Positions 11,364-23,120 are shown, numbered from the stretch's first letter. The stretch is 64,000 nt of DNA from Symsagittifera roscoffensis (GCF_963678635.1 NC_087068.1:16185872-16249871), one strand, 5' to 3'. Translations and numbers: made by a program. Notes: a model not told the origin generated them from the letters alone.

Positions 11364-12892
11364 ATCTGAATTGAAATGATGTGAAATAAATTGTTGTTAC
11401 AAATTAGTGAGAAGGAACTATGGATCCGATTTTTTTTCACACCCAACAAATTGGTCTGATGGTGCCGGGTGATGTATCAGTGTAAAGGCAATTAACTTTC
11501 CCTGATGTCGAGTACGAAAAATGAGGTATCAGATTTTTAGACTATACCGCGAGTGTAGAGAGAGCAAATCTTTAGTTGAAACCTTTGTGGGAGCTAGTGT
11601 TATAAGTAACAGTTCCCTTTGTATTGTTCCCGTGTCTTATAAGTCTAGTTCCCATTTCTTGTAATCGAGAACTAGGCTTTTTACCATAATTGACAAAGGT
11701 GAGCTTGCAAGCGTAGTGTTATTATACGAGTACACTTAAATCCAGAACCGAACTCACATAAATCAGCGCTCCTTTTTGATAGCAGTTTTGCTGCATAGCA
11801 TATCAATATAATAGGACGTGTTTTAGTTTTATTGGTCTCTAGTGTTTGAAGATATCAAGGGTCGGTGGAACAGTCGTAAAGACATTAGACTGTGCATCTC
11901 GAGGTCGACTCCGGTAGAGGTATGAAAGTAATCCGGACTTTGTGCTGCACACACCTCAACCAGCTATCCTTGTTTAATTTTTTATTTTATTCTCCTTTTT
12001 TCTTTTTTGCGTTTTACTTTTTTTGGCGTTTGTCGCTTCTGTTTGAAAAGTGAAGCTTCGCTTTGGTGTTAACTTTTTTAAACTCTAAGAACTTGACCTT
12101 CAACTATCTCATGACTCATTTGCTAAACTCTGTGAATTTGTCAATAACAGATATATATTGGGCATATCGGCCTTTTACATATTCTTTCCATTTCAATTTT
12201 TTTTGTATATTGGTTGGAAGTTCACTAACATAGATTTGGTTTATTAGGAGTCGATGAACGTAGTTCGGACTCTTATATAAGTCGCAATTTTTTGGTTTTT
12301 TTAAGAAAAATCCTAAAATTTGATGGCTCAATTTTACTTTTTCAGGGTTTGACTTTTGATTTCTCTTCAAGTTCAGTTCATTTTTTTTCGTTAAAAGGAA
12401 GGCAAACTCATCTATCAAATAGTGAAAGAGTAAAAGGAGCAAAAAACCTGATCGAATTTTAGTTTCTAAAGTGGGATTTATCAAATTTCCCAGCGAAATA
12501 CAAATTTTACCTATTTTGTTTGATAACAAAATTTCGAGCTTGGTTCATTTTCATATCGTTTTAATAGCTTGTTTTAACAATGATTGTCAGCTACAACTTG
12601 CTTAACAATAGTTGTCAGTTAACAATAGTTGTCAAAAAAAATAAAACTTAAAATTTAATTTATAATTGTATAAGAAATTGTTGGCATCAATTTAAATTTT
12701 TTCGAAAATATTTAAAATTTTCTTAAGAAATTTAAATCTTTCTTCTGTCTGTTTTAAGCATTTTTTCTGCCAATTGGGAATGTGTTCTCCATCTGCAGTT
12801 AGCTTCAGTTTCCTTCTTGCACTCAACCTTCTGTACTCTCGCTGTGAGAGCTATTCAGTCTGGCTGATAAACCTATCATAGTCAACTTTTTC
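11364..12892. other. Intergenic, AT-rich, with repeat fragments
   Basis: This stretch contains a poly(A) signal (11385), the GTAATCGAGAACTAGGC head of the tRNA-like repeat family near 11660, a weak tRNA-like stretch at 11857-11935 (GGTGGAACAGTCGTAAAGAC and GGTCGACTCC), a copy of the TATATAGG dispersed repeat at 12253-12535, and AT-rich DNA with the short direct repeats 'ACAATAGTTGTCAGTTAACA'. No gene is supported. Confidence 0.6.
12253..12535 (+). repeat. Dispersed repeat R (TATATAGG family), copy 1
   Basis: The element begins AACGTAGTTCGGACTCTTAT. Further conserved marks are CTCAATTTTACTTTTTC, AAGTTCAGTTCATTTT, AAAAGGAAGGCAAACTC and TTTCCCAGCGAAATA. The same marks in the same order occur at 41.57, 42.06, 46.08, 46.56, 56.39 and 63.69 kb. 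No terminal inverted repeats, A/B boxes or coding were seen, so the class is unknown. Confidence 0.6.
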
Positions 12893-13640
12893 ATTTGCTG
12901 CCTAATTTTGGCTTCAGGAAGAACTGAATGAATGTCTTCAGATCTTTGAGGGTATTCATTACAGATGTAGACGCTCGAACATCTGGATAGGAATGCACCC
13001 CTCCTTTCGTCATTATGATGGCTTCTTTGATTTTGCGCATCTAGTTGTTGATCGTTTTCTTCGAGTAGGACGACTCTCCTGCGTCAATTTCCTTCTCTCG
13101 TAGCTTGCTGAATTCCTCCAGCAATGGCACGAAATTTTCGTTCTTCCAAGTCAAATAGTGGCTTTCTATTTTGCCGGCATCTAGTTTCTCGGCCAAAGCC
13201 AGGATGGGGTCTGGGAGAATTTTCAGCCCCCGAATGGTAACCCACTCAGGCTCGTGCTTTCCAAACTTATTTTCTACCTTCTTTTTGACGCAATATTTAT
13301 GCCGGAACTTTTTGTCACGCCGTAGATTTTCATGAGGTGACACTTTTGTTATAAGTTCACGATTTTCTTATCCGTCACAGAATGTGTTTTTGTAAAGTGC
13401 CGCATGAGGGATGCGCGCCACTTCAAGCTTTCCTCGCAAAGTTATTTTTGTTTTCCGCTGGTTGGTTGTCCGCCCTGATTTCGGTAAGTTACTTCGATAC
13501 TCCCTCAAGCTCTCATTAGAATCAGCGCTGCTTGATGGCGATCGCCTTTGCTTCCATTGATTGGGGCGTCGATTTCTTAATTCCGTCGATGTTGGCTTGG
13601 GAATGGTCGTCTAGAGGAGTCGCTTCCGGATGTCACATCA
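12893..13640 (-). pseudogene. Broken coding stretch of unrecognised family
   Basis: On the minus strand one reading frame keeps protein-like composition over about 750 bp but is interrupted by stops. Its longest piece (13041-13343, about 100 codons) contains VENKFGKHEPEWVTIRG and LTWKNENFVPLLEEFSKLRE. It lies just downstream of the SET array on the same strand, so it could be the decayed 3' part of whatever gene seeded the array. I do not recognise it and assign no function. Confidence 0.35.
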
Positions 13641-13651
13641 TATTCTCGGCG

Positions 13652-14437
13652 TTATCTTTTAGCTTTTGGTATTGACCTTCCTCCCACGTGTATACGAGGA
13701 AAGACTTGTCGGGAATAGGTGCATAATGATGTGCTTCCTCGATATGCTTCAATGAAGTACTTTTTGTTGCACCACACTAAGCATTCCTTGCTCTGGACGA
13801 AAGTCTGCACTTTGTTCCCTTGGTACATTTGGGTGACACCATCCCATCGCCGCACTGTCCTCAATCTGGTGTCCCACCATATCCTTGCAAAGTTCCATTG
13901 GAAAAGCGCAAAACAAATATGGGGCAACGGTCCGAACTCGGTTGCTCCTGCATGTTTCTCCTGTCTCGGTTCCTCCTGTCTGTCTGGTTTTGTCCTGTCT
14001 GTCTGGCTCCTCTTGTGGCTCCACCTCAGTGTATCGATGTTCCTGAAACAGAAGGACCTGTTTTTCTTGCCGGGGAAAACTAAACTTGGGAGCTCCCTCC
14101 TTATGGAGACGAAAATAATCGAAAACTGGTTCTGGCCGGTCTTCTGATGCTTCCAATTCTGTTTCACTGATGGTAAGACCCTCCGCTGCTGGCAGTTTAG
14201 ATAGCGATACTGGCCGGTCTTCTGATGCTTGGACCGTCGCTTCTGCTTCAAGCGGGCTGCGATCCAGCTGCAATTCGGATCGGGCTGTGATCCAGCTGAA
14301 ATTCGGATCGCTACATTTGCCGGTCTTGTGATGGTTGGACCTCCGCTTCTGCTTCGAGCGGGCTGCGATCCAGCTGCAATTCGGATTGCAACACTGGCTG
14401 GATTCTTATGCTTCAGAGTTCTTTTCACTGATGGCAA
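13652..14437 (-). other. 3' tail of the SET array
   Basis: Downstream of the last A module (minus strand) the linker repeat runs to about 13.95 kb and then joins unique sequence, with an open frame containing TVRRWDGVTQMYQGNKVQTF and ECLVWCNKKYFIEAY. This unique part occurs only once in the window, so it marks the outer edge of the amplified unit. I do not recognise the protein; it may be the terminal exon of the founding gene or flanking DNA. Confidence 0.35.
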
Positions 14438-14545
14438 GACCCTCCGCTATCCGGGTCGCGTCACTAGCGCCGGAGGCGCTGGTGCAGGCGATGGCAATGG
14501 AGTTGGCATCTCGATGCCAGGAAATTGCGCCATTCTCCATGGCAC

Positions 14546-14875
14546 TTACGTGTACCCGTAATCGTAGCAGAGCTCCTGGTCTTTTGGAACATCTTTGATA
14601 GTTTTGAAGGCAATACGGCTGATGGCATTGTAAATGATCCGCTTCACAACTACATTCGGATCCACGTCGTTGTCTTTCATATAACGAGCCTTTCTACTAT
14701 TGAGTGGGTCACTTGCATCAAGAAACAGGTTATGGCCATCAGTGAAACAGTACGGATTCTTCCCTGCTGATCTCATTTTTTCGTAATCGTTTTTCGGCAA
14801 CGACTTCCCCGGTAGACACACACGAACTCCCCGGCCTCTAGATTCCTCCTCGCGAAGAGCCCTCGTCCGCTATCT
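14546..14875 (-). pseudogene. SET module A (copy 1, most 3')
   Basis: It encodes the SET core from the DYEKMRSAG helix through ASDPLNSRKARYMKDNDVDP to ELCYDYGYT. A stop directly follows YDYGYT, where other copies read LVPWR. A one-base loss in the GKS segment puts the upstream GRGLFARR motif out of frame, so this copy cannot make a whole domain. Confidence 0.6.
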
Positions 14876-15452
14876 GGGCTCCTCTTGTTACTTCATCCTG
14901 TCCTCCATCTGGGAGTATCGGTTTCTCATGTCTCTCCCTCCTGTCCTCCATCTGGGCTTCTCGGTTCCTCCTGTCTGTCTGGTTCCTCCGGTCTGTCTGG
15001 CTCCTCTTGTGGCTCAACCTGTGTCTGTAAATGTTCCTGAAACAGAAGGACCTCGGTAGTTTTTCTTGCCGGGGAAAAGTAAACTTGGGAGCTCCCTCCT
15101 TATGGAGACGAAAATAATCGAAAACTGGTTCTGGCCGGTCTTCTGATGCTTCCAATTCTGTTTCACTGATGGCACGACCCTCCGCTGCTGACAATTTGGA
15201 TAGCGACACTGGCCGGTCTTCTGATGCTTGGACCTTTGCTTCTGCTTCAAGCGGGCTGCGATCCAGCTGCAATTCGGATCGGACTGTGATCCAGCTGAAA
15301 TTCGGATCGCTACATTGGCCGGTCTTGTGATGGTTGGACCTCCGCTTCTGCTTCGAGCGGGCTGCGATCCAGCTGCAGTTCGGATTGCAACACTGGCCGG
15401 ATTCTTATGCTTCAGAGTTCTTTTCACCGATGGCAAGACCCTCCGCTTCTCG

Positions 15453-15872
15453 CTATCCGAATCGCGACACTAGCGCCGGAGGCGCTGGTGCAGGCGATGG
15501 CAATGGAGTTGGCATCTCGATGCCAGGAAATTGCGCCACTCTCCATGGCACTAACGTGTACCCGTAATCGTAGCAGAGCTCCTGGTCTTTTGGCACATCT
15601 TTGTTAGTTTTGAAGGCAATACGGCTGATGGCATTGTAAATGACCCGCTTCACAACTACATTCGGATCCACGTTGTTGTCTTTCATATAACGAGCCTTTC
15701 TACTATTGAGTGGGTCACTTGCATCAACAAACAGTTTATGGCCATTAGTGAAACAGTACGGATTGTTCCCTGCTGATCTCTTTTTTCATAATCGTTTTTC
15801 AGCAACGACTTCCCCGGTAGACACACACGAACTCCCCGGCCTCTAGATTCCTCCTCGCGAAGAGCCCTCGTC
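15453..15872 (-). pseudogene. SET module A (copy 2)
   Basis: The C-terminal half is open (RIAFKTNKDVPKDQELCYDYG, then a proline-rich tail PTPLPSPAPAPPALVSR). Upstream, a base missing next to the EKM codons and the common one-base loss at GKS break the frame twice. Confidence 0.6.
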
Positions 15873-16360
15873 CGCCATCTGGGCTCCTCTTGTTAGTTCA
15901 TCCTGTCCTCCATCTGGGAGTATCGGTTCCTCATATCCCTCCATCCTGTCCTCCATCTGGGCTTCTCGGTTCCTCCTGTCTGTCTGGCTCCTCTTGTGGC
16001 TCCACCTGAGTTTGTACATGTTCCTGAAACAGAAGGACCTCGGTAGTTTTTCTTGCCGGGAAAAGTAAACTTGGGATCTCCCTCCTTGTGGAGACGAAAA
16101 TCATGGAAAACTGGTTCTGGCCGGTCTTCTGATGCTTGGACCTCCGCTTCTGCTTCCAGCGGGCTGCGATCCAGCTGCAATTCGGATCGGGCTGTGATCC
16201 AGCTGCAATTTGGATTGCTACATTGGCCGGTCTTGTGATGGTTGGACCTCCGCTTCTGCTTCAAGCAGGCTGCGATCCAGCTGCAATTCGGATTGCGACA
16301 CTGGCCGGATTCTTATGCTTCAGAGTTCTTTTCACTGACGGCAAGACCCTCCGCTTCTCG

Positions 16361-16798
16361 CTATCGGCGTCGCGACACTAGCGCCGGAGGCGATGGCAAT
16401 GGCGTTGGCATCTCGATGCCAGGAAATTGCGCCACTCTCCATGGCACTAACGTGTCCCCGTAATCGTAGCAGAGCTCCTGGTCTTTTGGCACATCTCTGA
16501 TGGTTTTGAAGGCAAAACGGCTGATGGCATTGTAAATGATCCGCTTCACAACTACATTCGGATCCACCTCGTTGTTTTTCATATAATGAGCCTTCCTACT
16601 GTTGAGTGGGTCACTTGCATCAACAAACAGGTTATGGCCATCAGTGAAACAGTCGGGATTGTTCCCTGCTGATCTCATTTTTTCGTAATCGTTTTTCAGC
16701 AACGACTTTCCCCGGTAGACACACACGAACTCCCCGGCCTTCAGATTCCTCCTAGCGAAGAGCCCTCGTCCTCCATCTGGGCTACTCTGCTCCTCTTG
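16361..16798 (-). CDS. SET module A' with uninterrupted SET frame
   Basis: This is the best-preserved module. The frame runs without a break from QEEQSSPDGGRGLFARRN through GEFVCVYRGKSLLKNDYEKM and ARYMKDNEVDPNVVVKRI to ELCYDYGDT and a short proline tail, ending in a stop after VSRRR. The order of motifs (GRGxFA, xYRG, DA, SRKARYM, ELxYDYG) follows KMT5A/SET8 and PR domains. The SAM-site NHSCxPN motif reads KDNEVDPN, which would be unusual for an active methyltransferase. A TAA limits the frame upstream, so a promoter or an upstream exon is not shown. Confidence 0.5.
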   Translation of the reverse strand, partial: QEEQSSPDGGRGLFARRNLKAGEFVCVYRGKSLLKNDYEKMRSAGNNPDCFTDGHNLFVDASDPLNSRKAHYMKNNEVDPNVVVKRIIYNAISRFAFKTIRDVPKDQELCYDYGDTLVPWRVAQFPGIEMPTPLPSPPALVSRRR

Positions 16799-17391
16799 TT
16801 ACTTCATCCTGTCCTCCATCTGGGAGTATCGGCTCCTCCTGTCCCTCCATCATGCCCTCATCTGGGCTTCTCGGTTTCTCCTGTCTGTCTGGTTCCTCCT
16901 GTCTGTCTGGCTCCTCTTGTGGCTCCACCTGAGTGTGTAGATGTTCCTGAAACAGAAGGACCTCGGTAGTTTTTCTTGCCGGGGAAAAATAAACTTGGGA
17001 TCTCCCTCCTTGTGGAGACGAAACTCATCCGAAACTAGTTCTGGCCGGTCTTCTGATGCTTCCAATTCTGTTTCACTGATGGCAAGACCCTCCGCTGCTG
17101 ACAATTTGGGATAGCGACACTTGCCGGTCTTCTGATGCTTGGACCTCCGCTTCTGCTTCAAGCGGGCTGTGATCCAGCTGCAATTCGGATCGGGCTGTGA
17201 TCCAGCTGCAATTCGGATTGCCACATTGCCCGGTCTTCTGATGGTTGGACCTCCGCTTCTGCTTCAAGCGTGCTGCGATCCAGCTGCATTTCGGATCGCG
17301 CTGCCATCCAGCTGCAATTCGGATTATGACACTGGCCGGATTTTTATGCTTCTGAGTCCTTTTCACTTATAGCAAGACCCTCCGCTTCTGA

Positions 17392-17916
17392 CTATCCGGG
17401 TCGCGACACTAGCGGCAATGGCAATGGTGCAGGCGATGGCAATGACGTTGGCATCTCGATGCCAGGAAATTGCGCCACTCTCCATGGCCCTAACGTGTCC
17501 CCGTATTCGTTGCAGAGCTCCTGACCTTTTGGCACATCTCTCGTGGTTTTAAAGGCAATACGGCTGATGACATTGTGAATGATCCGCTTCACAATTACAT
17601 TCGGAACCACGTCGTTTTCGTTCATATTACGAGCCTTCCCACTGTAACGTGGGTCACTTGCATCAACAAATAGGTGATGGCCATCAATGAAACAATACGA
17701 ATTGCTCCCCACTGATCTCATTTTTTCGTATTCCTTTTTCAGCAACGGCTTTCCCCAGTAGGCACACACGAACTCGCCAGCCTATTGACTCCTCCTCGCG
17801 AAGAGCCCTCGTCCTCTATCTCCCGCCAGCTGAGAACCTGGACTGTCCTGAACTACTGGCGCCATATAAAAAGGAGGAATCGACAAGAGTGAAGGAGGAG
17901 GATAAAGCGTCTGCAT
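17392..17916 (-). pseudogene. SET module B (block 3)
   Basis: An ATG at 17916 opens a proline-rich leader (MAPVVQDSPG..LAGD) that runs into GRGLFARRSQ, then meets an in-frame TAG (17782-17784). After it the frame continues as AGEFVCAYWGKPLLKKEYEK to ELCNEYGDT. The TAG is shared by all three B modules. The bases TCAATAG|GCTGGC also form a plausible splice acceptor, so the stop may lie in an intron. This copy's 5' head is cut at about 18125 by an array junction. Confidence 0.5.
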
Positions 17917-18121
17917 CTCAATCTACGACTTTGAAACTTTATTAATGAAATCAACTGCTGTCAATCAGCCAGCTACCCGAAACCGATCTACGTCAGAACC
18001 GAAACGAGGCAGAAATATGGTCAGCCGACCCGGAGAGGAGGAGTTCCTGGATGTGAGAAATGACGCGACTGACCTTGGAGCTCTCACCTCTTCTCGCTCT
18101 GTTGGGGGGATGTTCTCGCTA

Positions 18122-18132
18122 GAATTCAATGG
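18122..18132. other. Array junction between blocks 2 and 3
   Basis: The B-module head sequence ends at GCTAGAATTCAA and changes abruptly into A-type linker (TGGAGACGAAAATAATCG). In the other two heads the sequence instead continues AAGCGAGAAAAAAACC. The break is a recombination joint of the block amplification. Confidence 0.7.
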
Positions 18133-18491
18133 AGACGAAAATAATCGAAAACTGGTTCTGGCCGGTCTTCTGATGCTTCCAATTCTGTTTCACTGATGGC
18201 AAGACCCTCCGCTGCTGACAGTTTGGATAGCGACACTGGGCGGTCTTCTGATACTTGGATTTTCGCTTCTGCTTCAAGCGGGCTGCGATCCAGCTGCAAT
18301 TCGGATCGGGCTGTGATCCAGCTGAAATTCGGATCGCTAACTTGGCCGGTCTTGTGATGGTTGGACCTCCGCTTCTGCTTCGAGCGGGCTGCGATCCAGC
18401 TGCAATTCGGATTGCAACACTGGCCGGATTCTTATGCTTCTGAGTCCTTTTCACTTATAGCAAGACCCTCCGCTTGTGCCTCCGCTTCTGA

Positions 18492-18912
18492 CTATCCGGG
18501 TCGCGACACTAGCGGCAATGGCAATGGTGCAGGCGATGGCAATGACGTTGGCATCTCGATGCCAGGAAATTGCGCCACTCTCCATGGCACTAAAGTGTAC
18601 CCGTAATCGTAGCAGAGCTCCTGGTCTTTTGGCACATCTTTGTTAGTTTTGAAGGCAATACGGCTGATGGCATTGTAAATGACCCGCTTCACAACTACAT
18701 TCGGATCCACGTCGTTGTCTTTCATATAACGAGCCTTTCTACTATTGAGTGGGTCACTTGCATCAACAAACAGGTTATGGCCATCAGTGAAACAGTACGG
18801 ATTGTTCCCTGCTGATCTCATTTTTTCGTAATCGTTTTTCAGCAACGACTTCCCCGGTAGACACGCACGAACTCCCCGGCCTCTAGATTCCTCCTCGCGA
18901 AGAGCCCTCGTC
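18492..18912 (-). pseudogene. SET module A with B-type tail (mosaic)
   Basis: The SET core is A type (NNPYCFTDGHNLFVDASDP, ELCYDYGYT), but the tail PTSLPSPAPLPLPLVSRPG is that of B modules. The switch lies near 18.57 kb and points to gene conversion or unequal crossing-over between module types. The common one-base loss at GKS breaks the frame upstream. Confidence 0.6.
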
Positions 18913-19400
18913 CGCCATCTGGGCTCCTCTTGTTACTTCATCCTGTCCTCCATATGGGAGTATCGGTTCCTCATGTCCCTCCATCCTGTCCTCCATCTGG
19001 GCTTCTCGGTTCCTCCTGTCTGTCTGGCTCCTCTTGTGGCTCCACCTAAGTGTGTAAATGTTCCTGAAACAGAAGGACCTCGGTAGTTTTTCTTGCCGGG
19101 AAAAGTAAACTTGGCATCTCCCTCCTTGTGGAGACGAAAATCATGGAAAACTGGTTCTGGCCGGTCTTCTGATGCTTGGACCTCCGCTTCTGCTTCAAGC
19201 GGGCTGCGATCCAGCTGCAATTCGGATCGGGCTGTGATCCAGCTGCAATTTGGATCGCTACATTGGCCGGTCTTGTGATGGTTGGACCTCCGCTTCTGCT
19301 TCAAGCGGGCTGCGATCCAGCTGCAATTCGGATTGCGACACTGGCCGGATTCTTATGCTTCAGAGTTCTTTTCACTAATGGCAAGACCCTCCGCTTCTCG

Positions 19401-19830
19401 CTATTGGCGTCGCGACACTAGCGCCGGAGGCGATGGCAATGGCGTTGGCATCTCGATGCCAGGAAATTGCGCCACTCTCCATGGCACTAACGTGTCCCCG
19501 TAATCGTAGCAGAGCTCCTGGTCTTTTGGCACATCTCTGATGGTTTTGAAGGCAATACGGCTGATGGCATTGTAAATGATCCGCTTCACAACTACATTCG
19601 GATCCACCTCGTTGTTTTTTTCATATAATGAGCCTTCCTACTGTTGAGTGGGTCACTTGCATCAACAAACAGGTTATGGCCATCAGTGAAACAGTAGGGA
19701 TTGTTCCCTGCTGATCTCATTTTTTCGTAATCGTTTTTCAGCAACGACTTTCCCCGGTAGACACACACGAACTCCCCGGCCTTCAGATTCCTCCTAGCGA
19801 AGAGCCTCTTCCTCCATCTGGGCTACTCTG
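19401..19830 (-). pseudogene. SET module A' (block 2)
   Basis: It is close to the intact A' copy at 16.4 kb and keeps the GKS segment in frame, but two additional T in a homopolymer near 19615 and a base lost at the GRGLF segment disrupt the domain. ELCYDYGDT and the short VSRRQ tail are kept. Confidence 0.6.
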
Positions 19831-20442
19831 CTCCTCTTGTTACTTCATCCTGTCCTCCATCTGGGAGTATCGGCTCCTCCTGTCCCTCAATCATGCCCTC
19901 ATCTGGGCTTCTCGGTTCCTCCTGTCTGTCTGGTTCCTCCTGTCTATCTGGCTCCTCTTGTGGCTCCACCTGAGTGTGTAGATGTTCCTGAAACAGAAGG
20001 ATCTCGGTAGTTTTTCTTGCCGGGTAAAAATAAACTTGGATCTCCCTCCTTGTGGAGACGAAACTCATCCAAAACTAGTTCTGGCCGGTCTTCTGATCCT
20101 TCCAATTCTGTTTCACTGATGGCAAGACCCTCCGCTGCTGACAATTTGGATAGCGACAATGGCCGGTCTTCTGATGCTTGGACCTCCGCTTCTGCTTCAA
20201 GCGGGCTGTGATCCAGCTGCAATTCGGATCGGGCTGTGATCCAGCTGCAATTCGGATTGCCACATTGCCCGGTCTTCTGATGGTTGGACCTCCGCTTCTG
20301 CTTCAAGCGTGCTGCGATCCAGCTGCATTTCGGATCGCGCTGCGATCTAGCTGCAATTCGGATTATGACACTGGCCGGATTCTTATGCTTCTGAGTCCTT
20401 TTCACTTATAGCAAGACCCTCCGCTTGTGCCTCCGCTTCTGA

Positions 20443-20967
20443 CTATCCGGGTCGCGACACTAGTGGCAATGGCAATGGTGCAGGCGATGGCAATGACGTT
20501 GGCATCTCGATGTCAGGAAATTGCGCCACTCTCCATGGCACTAACGTGTCCCCGTAATCGTTGCAGAGCTCCTGACCTTTTGGCACATCTCTCGTGGTTT
20601 TAAAGGCAATACGGCTGATGACATTGTGAATGATCCGCTTCACAATTACATTCGGAACCACGTCGTTTTCGTTCATATTACGAGCCTTCCCACTGTAACG
20701 TGGGTCACTTGCATAAACAAATAGGTGATGGCCATCAATGAAACAATACGAATTGCTCCCCACTGATCTCATTTTTTCGTATTCCTTTTTCAGCAACGGC
20801 TTTCCCCAGTAGGCACGCACGAACTCGCCAGCCTATTGACTCCTCCTCGCGAAGAGCCCTCGTCCTCTATCTCCCGCCAGCTGAGACCCTGGACTGTCCT
20901 GAACTACTGGCGCCATATAAAAAGGAGGAATCGACAAGAGTGAAGGAGGAGGATAAACCGTCTGCAT
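20443..20967 (-). pseudogene. SET module B (block 2)
   Basis: An ATG at 20967 gives the leader MQTVYPPPSLLSIPPFYMAP, then GRGLFARRSQ, the shared TAG (20833-20835), and an open SET core AYWGKPLLKKEYEKMRSVG to ELCNDYGDT with tail PTSLPSPAPLPLPLVSRPG. Its 5' head (21016-21279) is complete. Confidence 0.55.
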
Positions 20968-21015
20968 CTCAATCTACGATATTGAAACTCTATTAATGAA
21001 ATGAACTGCTGTCAA

Positions 21016-21279
21016 TCAGCCAGCTACCCGAAACCGATCTACGTCAGAACCGAAACGAGGCAGAAGTATGGTCAGCCGACCCGGAGAGGAGCAGTTCTTG
21101 GATGTGAGAGATGACGCGACTGACCTTGGAGCTCTCACCTCTTCTCGCTCTGTTGGGGGGATGTTCTCGCTAGAATTCAAAGCGAGAAAAAAACCAAGGT
21201 CGTAACAAATGAAGTTTCTGGTGAACGAAGAAAAGTGTGTGAGAAAAGTCGAAAACTGAAATACCGACAAAAAGGTCAC
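21016..21279 (-). other. 5' head of B module, open frame of 87 codons (block 2)
   Basis: The frame contains NSSENIPPTEREEVRAPRSV and recurs with few changes at 26131-26394. At EREE|GTGAGAGC there is a good splice donor in phase 0, and the acceptor at TCAATAG|GCTGGC before the SET core is also phase 0, so head and SET could be joined in one transcript. This is inference; the hydrophobic N-terminus is not a recognised domain. Confidence 0.3.
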
Positions 21280-21299
21280 TAGTTTTTGAGGCGCTGTTT

Positions 21300-21410
21300 T
21301 AAATTTTTTTTAACCAATGTTTTCATTTTGCGTAATTTATGACATTGAACTCTGCTTTTAAATACCGAAACTTAAGGCAGTTCGTTTTTCTTTGTTGACT
21401 TGCAATTCTG
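21300..21410. repeat. Array junction between blocks 1 and 2 with AT-rich flank copy
   Basis: The AT-rich sequence at 21300-21402 (TTCATTTTGCGTAATTTATG and AAGGCAGTTCGTTTTTC) repeats 26411-26517, the outer 5' flank of the array. At about 21402 it switches into A-type linker (GCAATTCTGTTTCACTG), while at 26.52 kb it continues into single-copy DNA. About 110 bp of upstream flank was therefore amplified with the block. Confidence 0.7.
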
Positions 21411-21702
21411 TTTCACTGATGGCAAGACCCTCCGCTGCTGACAATTTGGATAGCGACACTGGCCGGTCTTCTGATGCTTGGACCTTCGCTTCTGCTTCAA
21501 GCGGGCTGCGATCCAGCTGCAATTCGGATCGGGCTGTGATCCAGCTGAAATTCGGATCGCTACATTGGCCGGTCTTGTGATGGTTGGACCTCCGCTTCTG
21601 CTTCGAGGGGGCTGCGATCCAGCTGCAGTTCGGATTGCAACACTGGCCGGATTCTTATGCTTCAGAGTTCTTTTCACTGATGGCAAGACCCTCCGCTTCT
21701 CG

Positions 21703-22115
21703 CTATCCGGGTCGCGACACTATTGCCGGAGGCGCTGGTGCAGGCGATGGAAATGGAGTTGGCATCTCGATGCCAGGAAATTGCGCCATTCTCCATGGCA
21801 CTAACGTGTACCCGTAATCGTAGCAGAGCTCCTGGTCTTTTGGCACATCTTTGATAATTTTGAAAGCAATACGGCTGATGGCATTGTAAATGATCCGCTT
21901 CACAACTACATTCAGATCCACGTCGTTGTCTTTCATATAACGAGCCTTTCTACTATTGAGTGGGTCACTTGCATCAACAAACAGGTTATGGCCATCAGTG
22001 AAAAAGTACAGATTGTTCCCTGCTGATCTCATTTTTTCATAATCGTTTTTCAGCAACGACTTCCCCGGTAGACACACACGAACTCTCCGGACTCTAGATT
22101 CCTCCTCGCGAAGAT
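21703..22115 (-). pseudogene. SET module A (block 1, last)
   Basis: The core is open from SLLKNDYEKMRSAGNN to ELCYDYGYTLVPWR and the tail TPFPSPAPAPPAIVSRPG; DP before NVVV is replaced by DL. The common one-base loss at GKS takes the upstream GRGLFARR out of frame. Confidence 0.6.
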
Positions 22116-22679
22116 CCCTCGTCCGCTATCTGGGCTCCTCTTGTTACTTCATCCTTTCCTCTATCTGGGAGTATCGGTTTCTCATGTCCCTCCATCCTGT
22201 CCTCCATCTGGGCTTCTCGGTTCCTCCTGTCTGTCTGGTTCCTCCTGTCTGTCTGGCTCCTCTTGTGGCTCCACCTGAGTGTGTAACTGTTCCTGAAACA
22301 GAAGGACCTCAGTAGTTTTTCTTGCCGGGGAAAAGTAAACTTGGGAGCTCCCTCCTTGTGGAGACGAAAATAATCGAAAACTGGTTCTGGCCGGTCTTCT
22401 GATGCTTCCAATTCTGTTTCACTGATGGTAAGACCCTCCGCTGCTGACAATTTGGATAGCGACACTGGCCGGTCTTCTGATGCTTGGACCTTCGCTTCGG
22501 CTTCAAGCGGGCTGCAATCCAGCTGCAATTCGGATCGGGCTGTGATACAGCTGAAATTCGGATCGCTACATTGGCCGGTCTTGTGATGGTTGGACCTCCG
22601 CTTCTGCTTCGAGCGGGCTGCGATCCAGCTGCAGTTCGGATTGCAACACTGGCCGGATTCTTATGCTTCAGAGTTCTTT

Positions 22680-23120
22680 TCACTGATGGCAAGACCCTCC
22701 GCTTCTCGCTATCCGGCCGGGTCGCGACACTAGCGCCGGAGGCGCTGGTGCAGACGATGGCAATGGAGTTGGCATCTCGATGCCAGGAAATTGCGCCACT
22801 CTCCATGGCACTAACGTGTACCCGTAATCGTAGCAGAGCTCCTGGTCTTTTGGCGCATCTTTGATAGTTTTGAAGGCAATACGGCTGATGGCATTGTAAT
22901 TGACCCGCTTCACAACTACATTCGGATCCACGTTGTTGTCTTTCATATAACGAGCCTTTCTACTATTGAGTGGGTCACTTGCATCAACAAACAGGTTATG
23001 GCCATCAGTGAAAAAGTACAGATTGTTCCCTGCTGATCTCATTTTTTCGTAATCGTTTTTCAGCAACGACTTCCCCGGTAGACACACACGAACTCCCCGG
23101 ACTCTAGATTCCTCCTCGCG
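22680..23120 (-). pseudogene. SET module A (block 1, middle)
   Basis: The core is open to ELCYDYGYT and the tail continues through VSRPGRIARSGGSCHQ before a stop. The shared one-base loss at GKS is present. It lies 1001-1010 bp from both neighbouring A modules. Confidence 0.6.

Noticed and set aside
20910-20945. TATA box (CCATATAAAAAGG) as promoter of a plus-strand gene at the B-module heads
   Set aside because: In the minus-strand frame the same bases code for the PFYMAP leader, and no plus-strand gene follows. A chance match.
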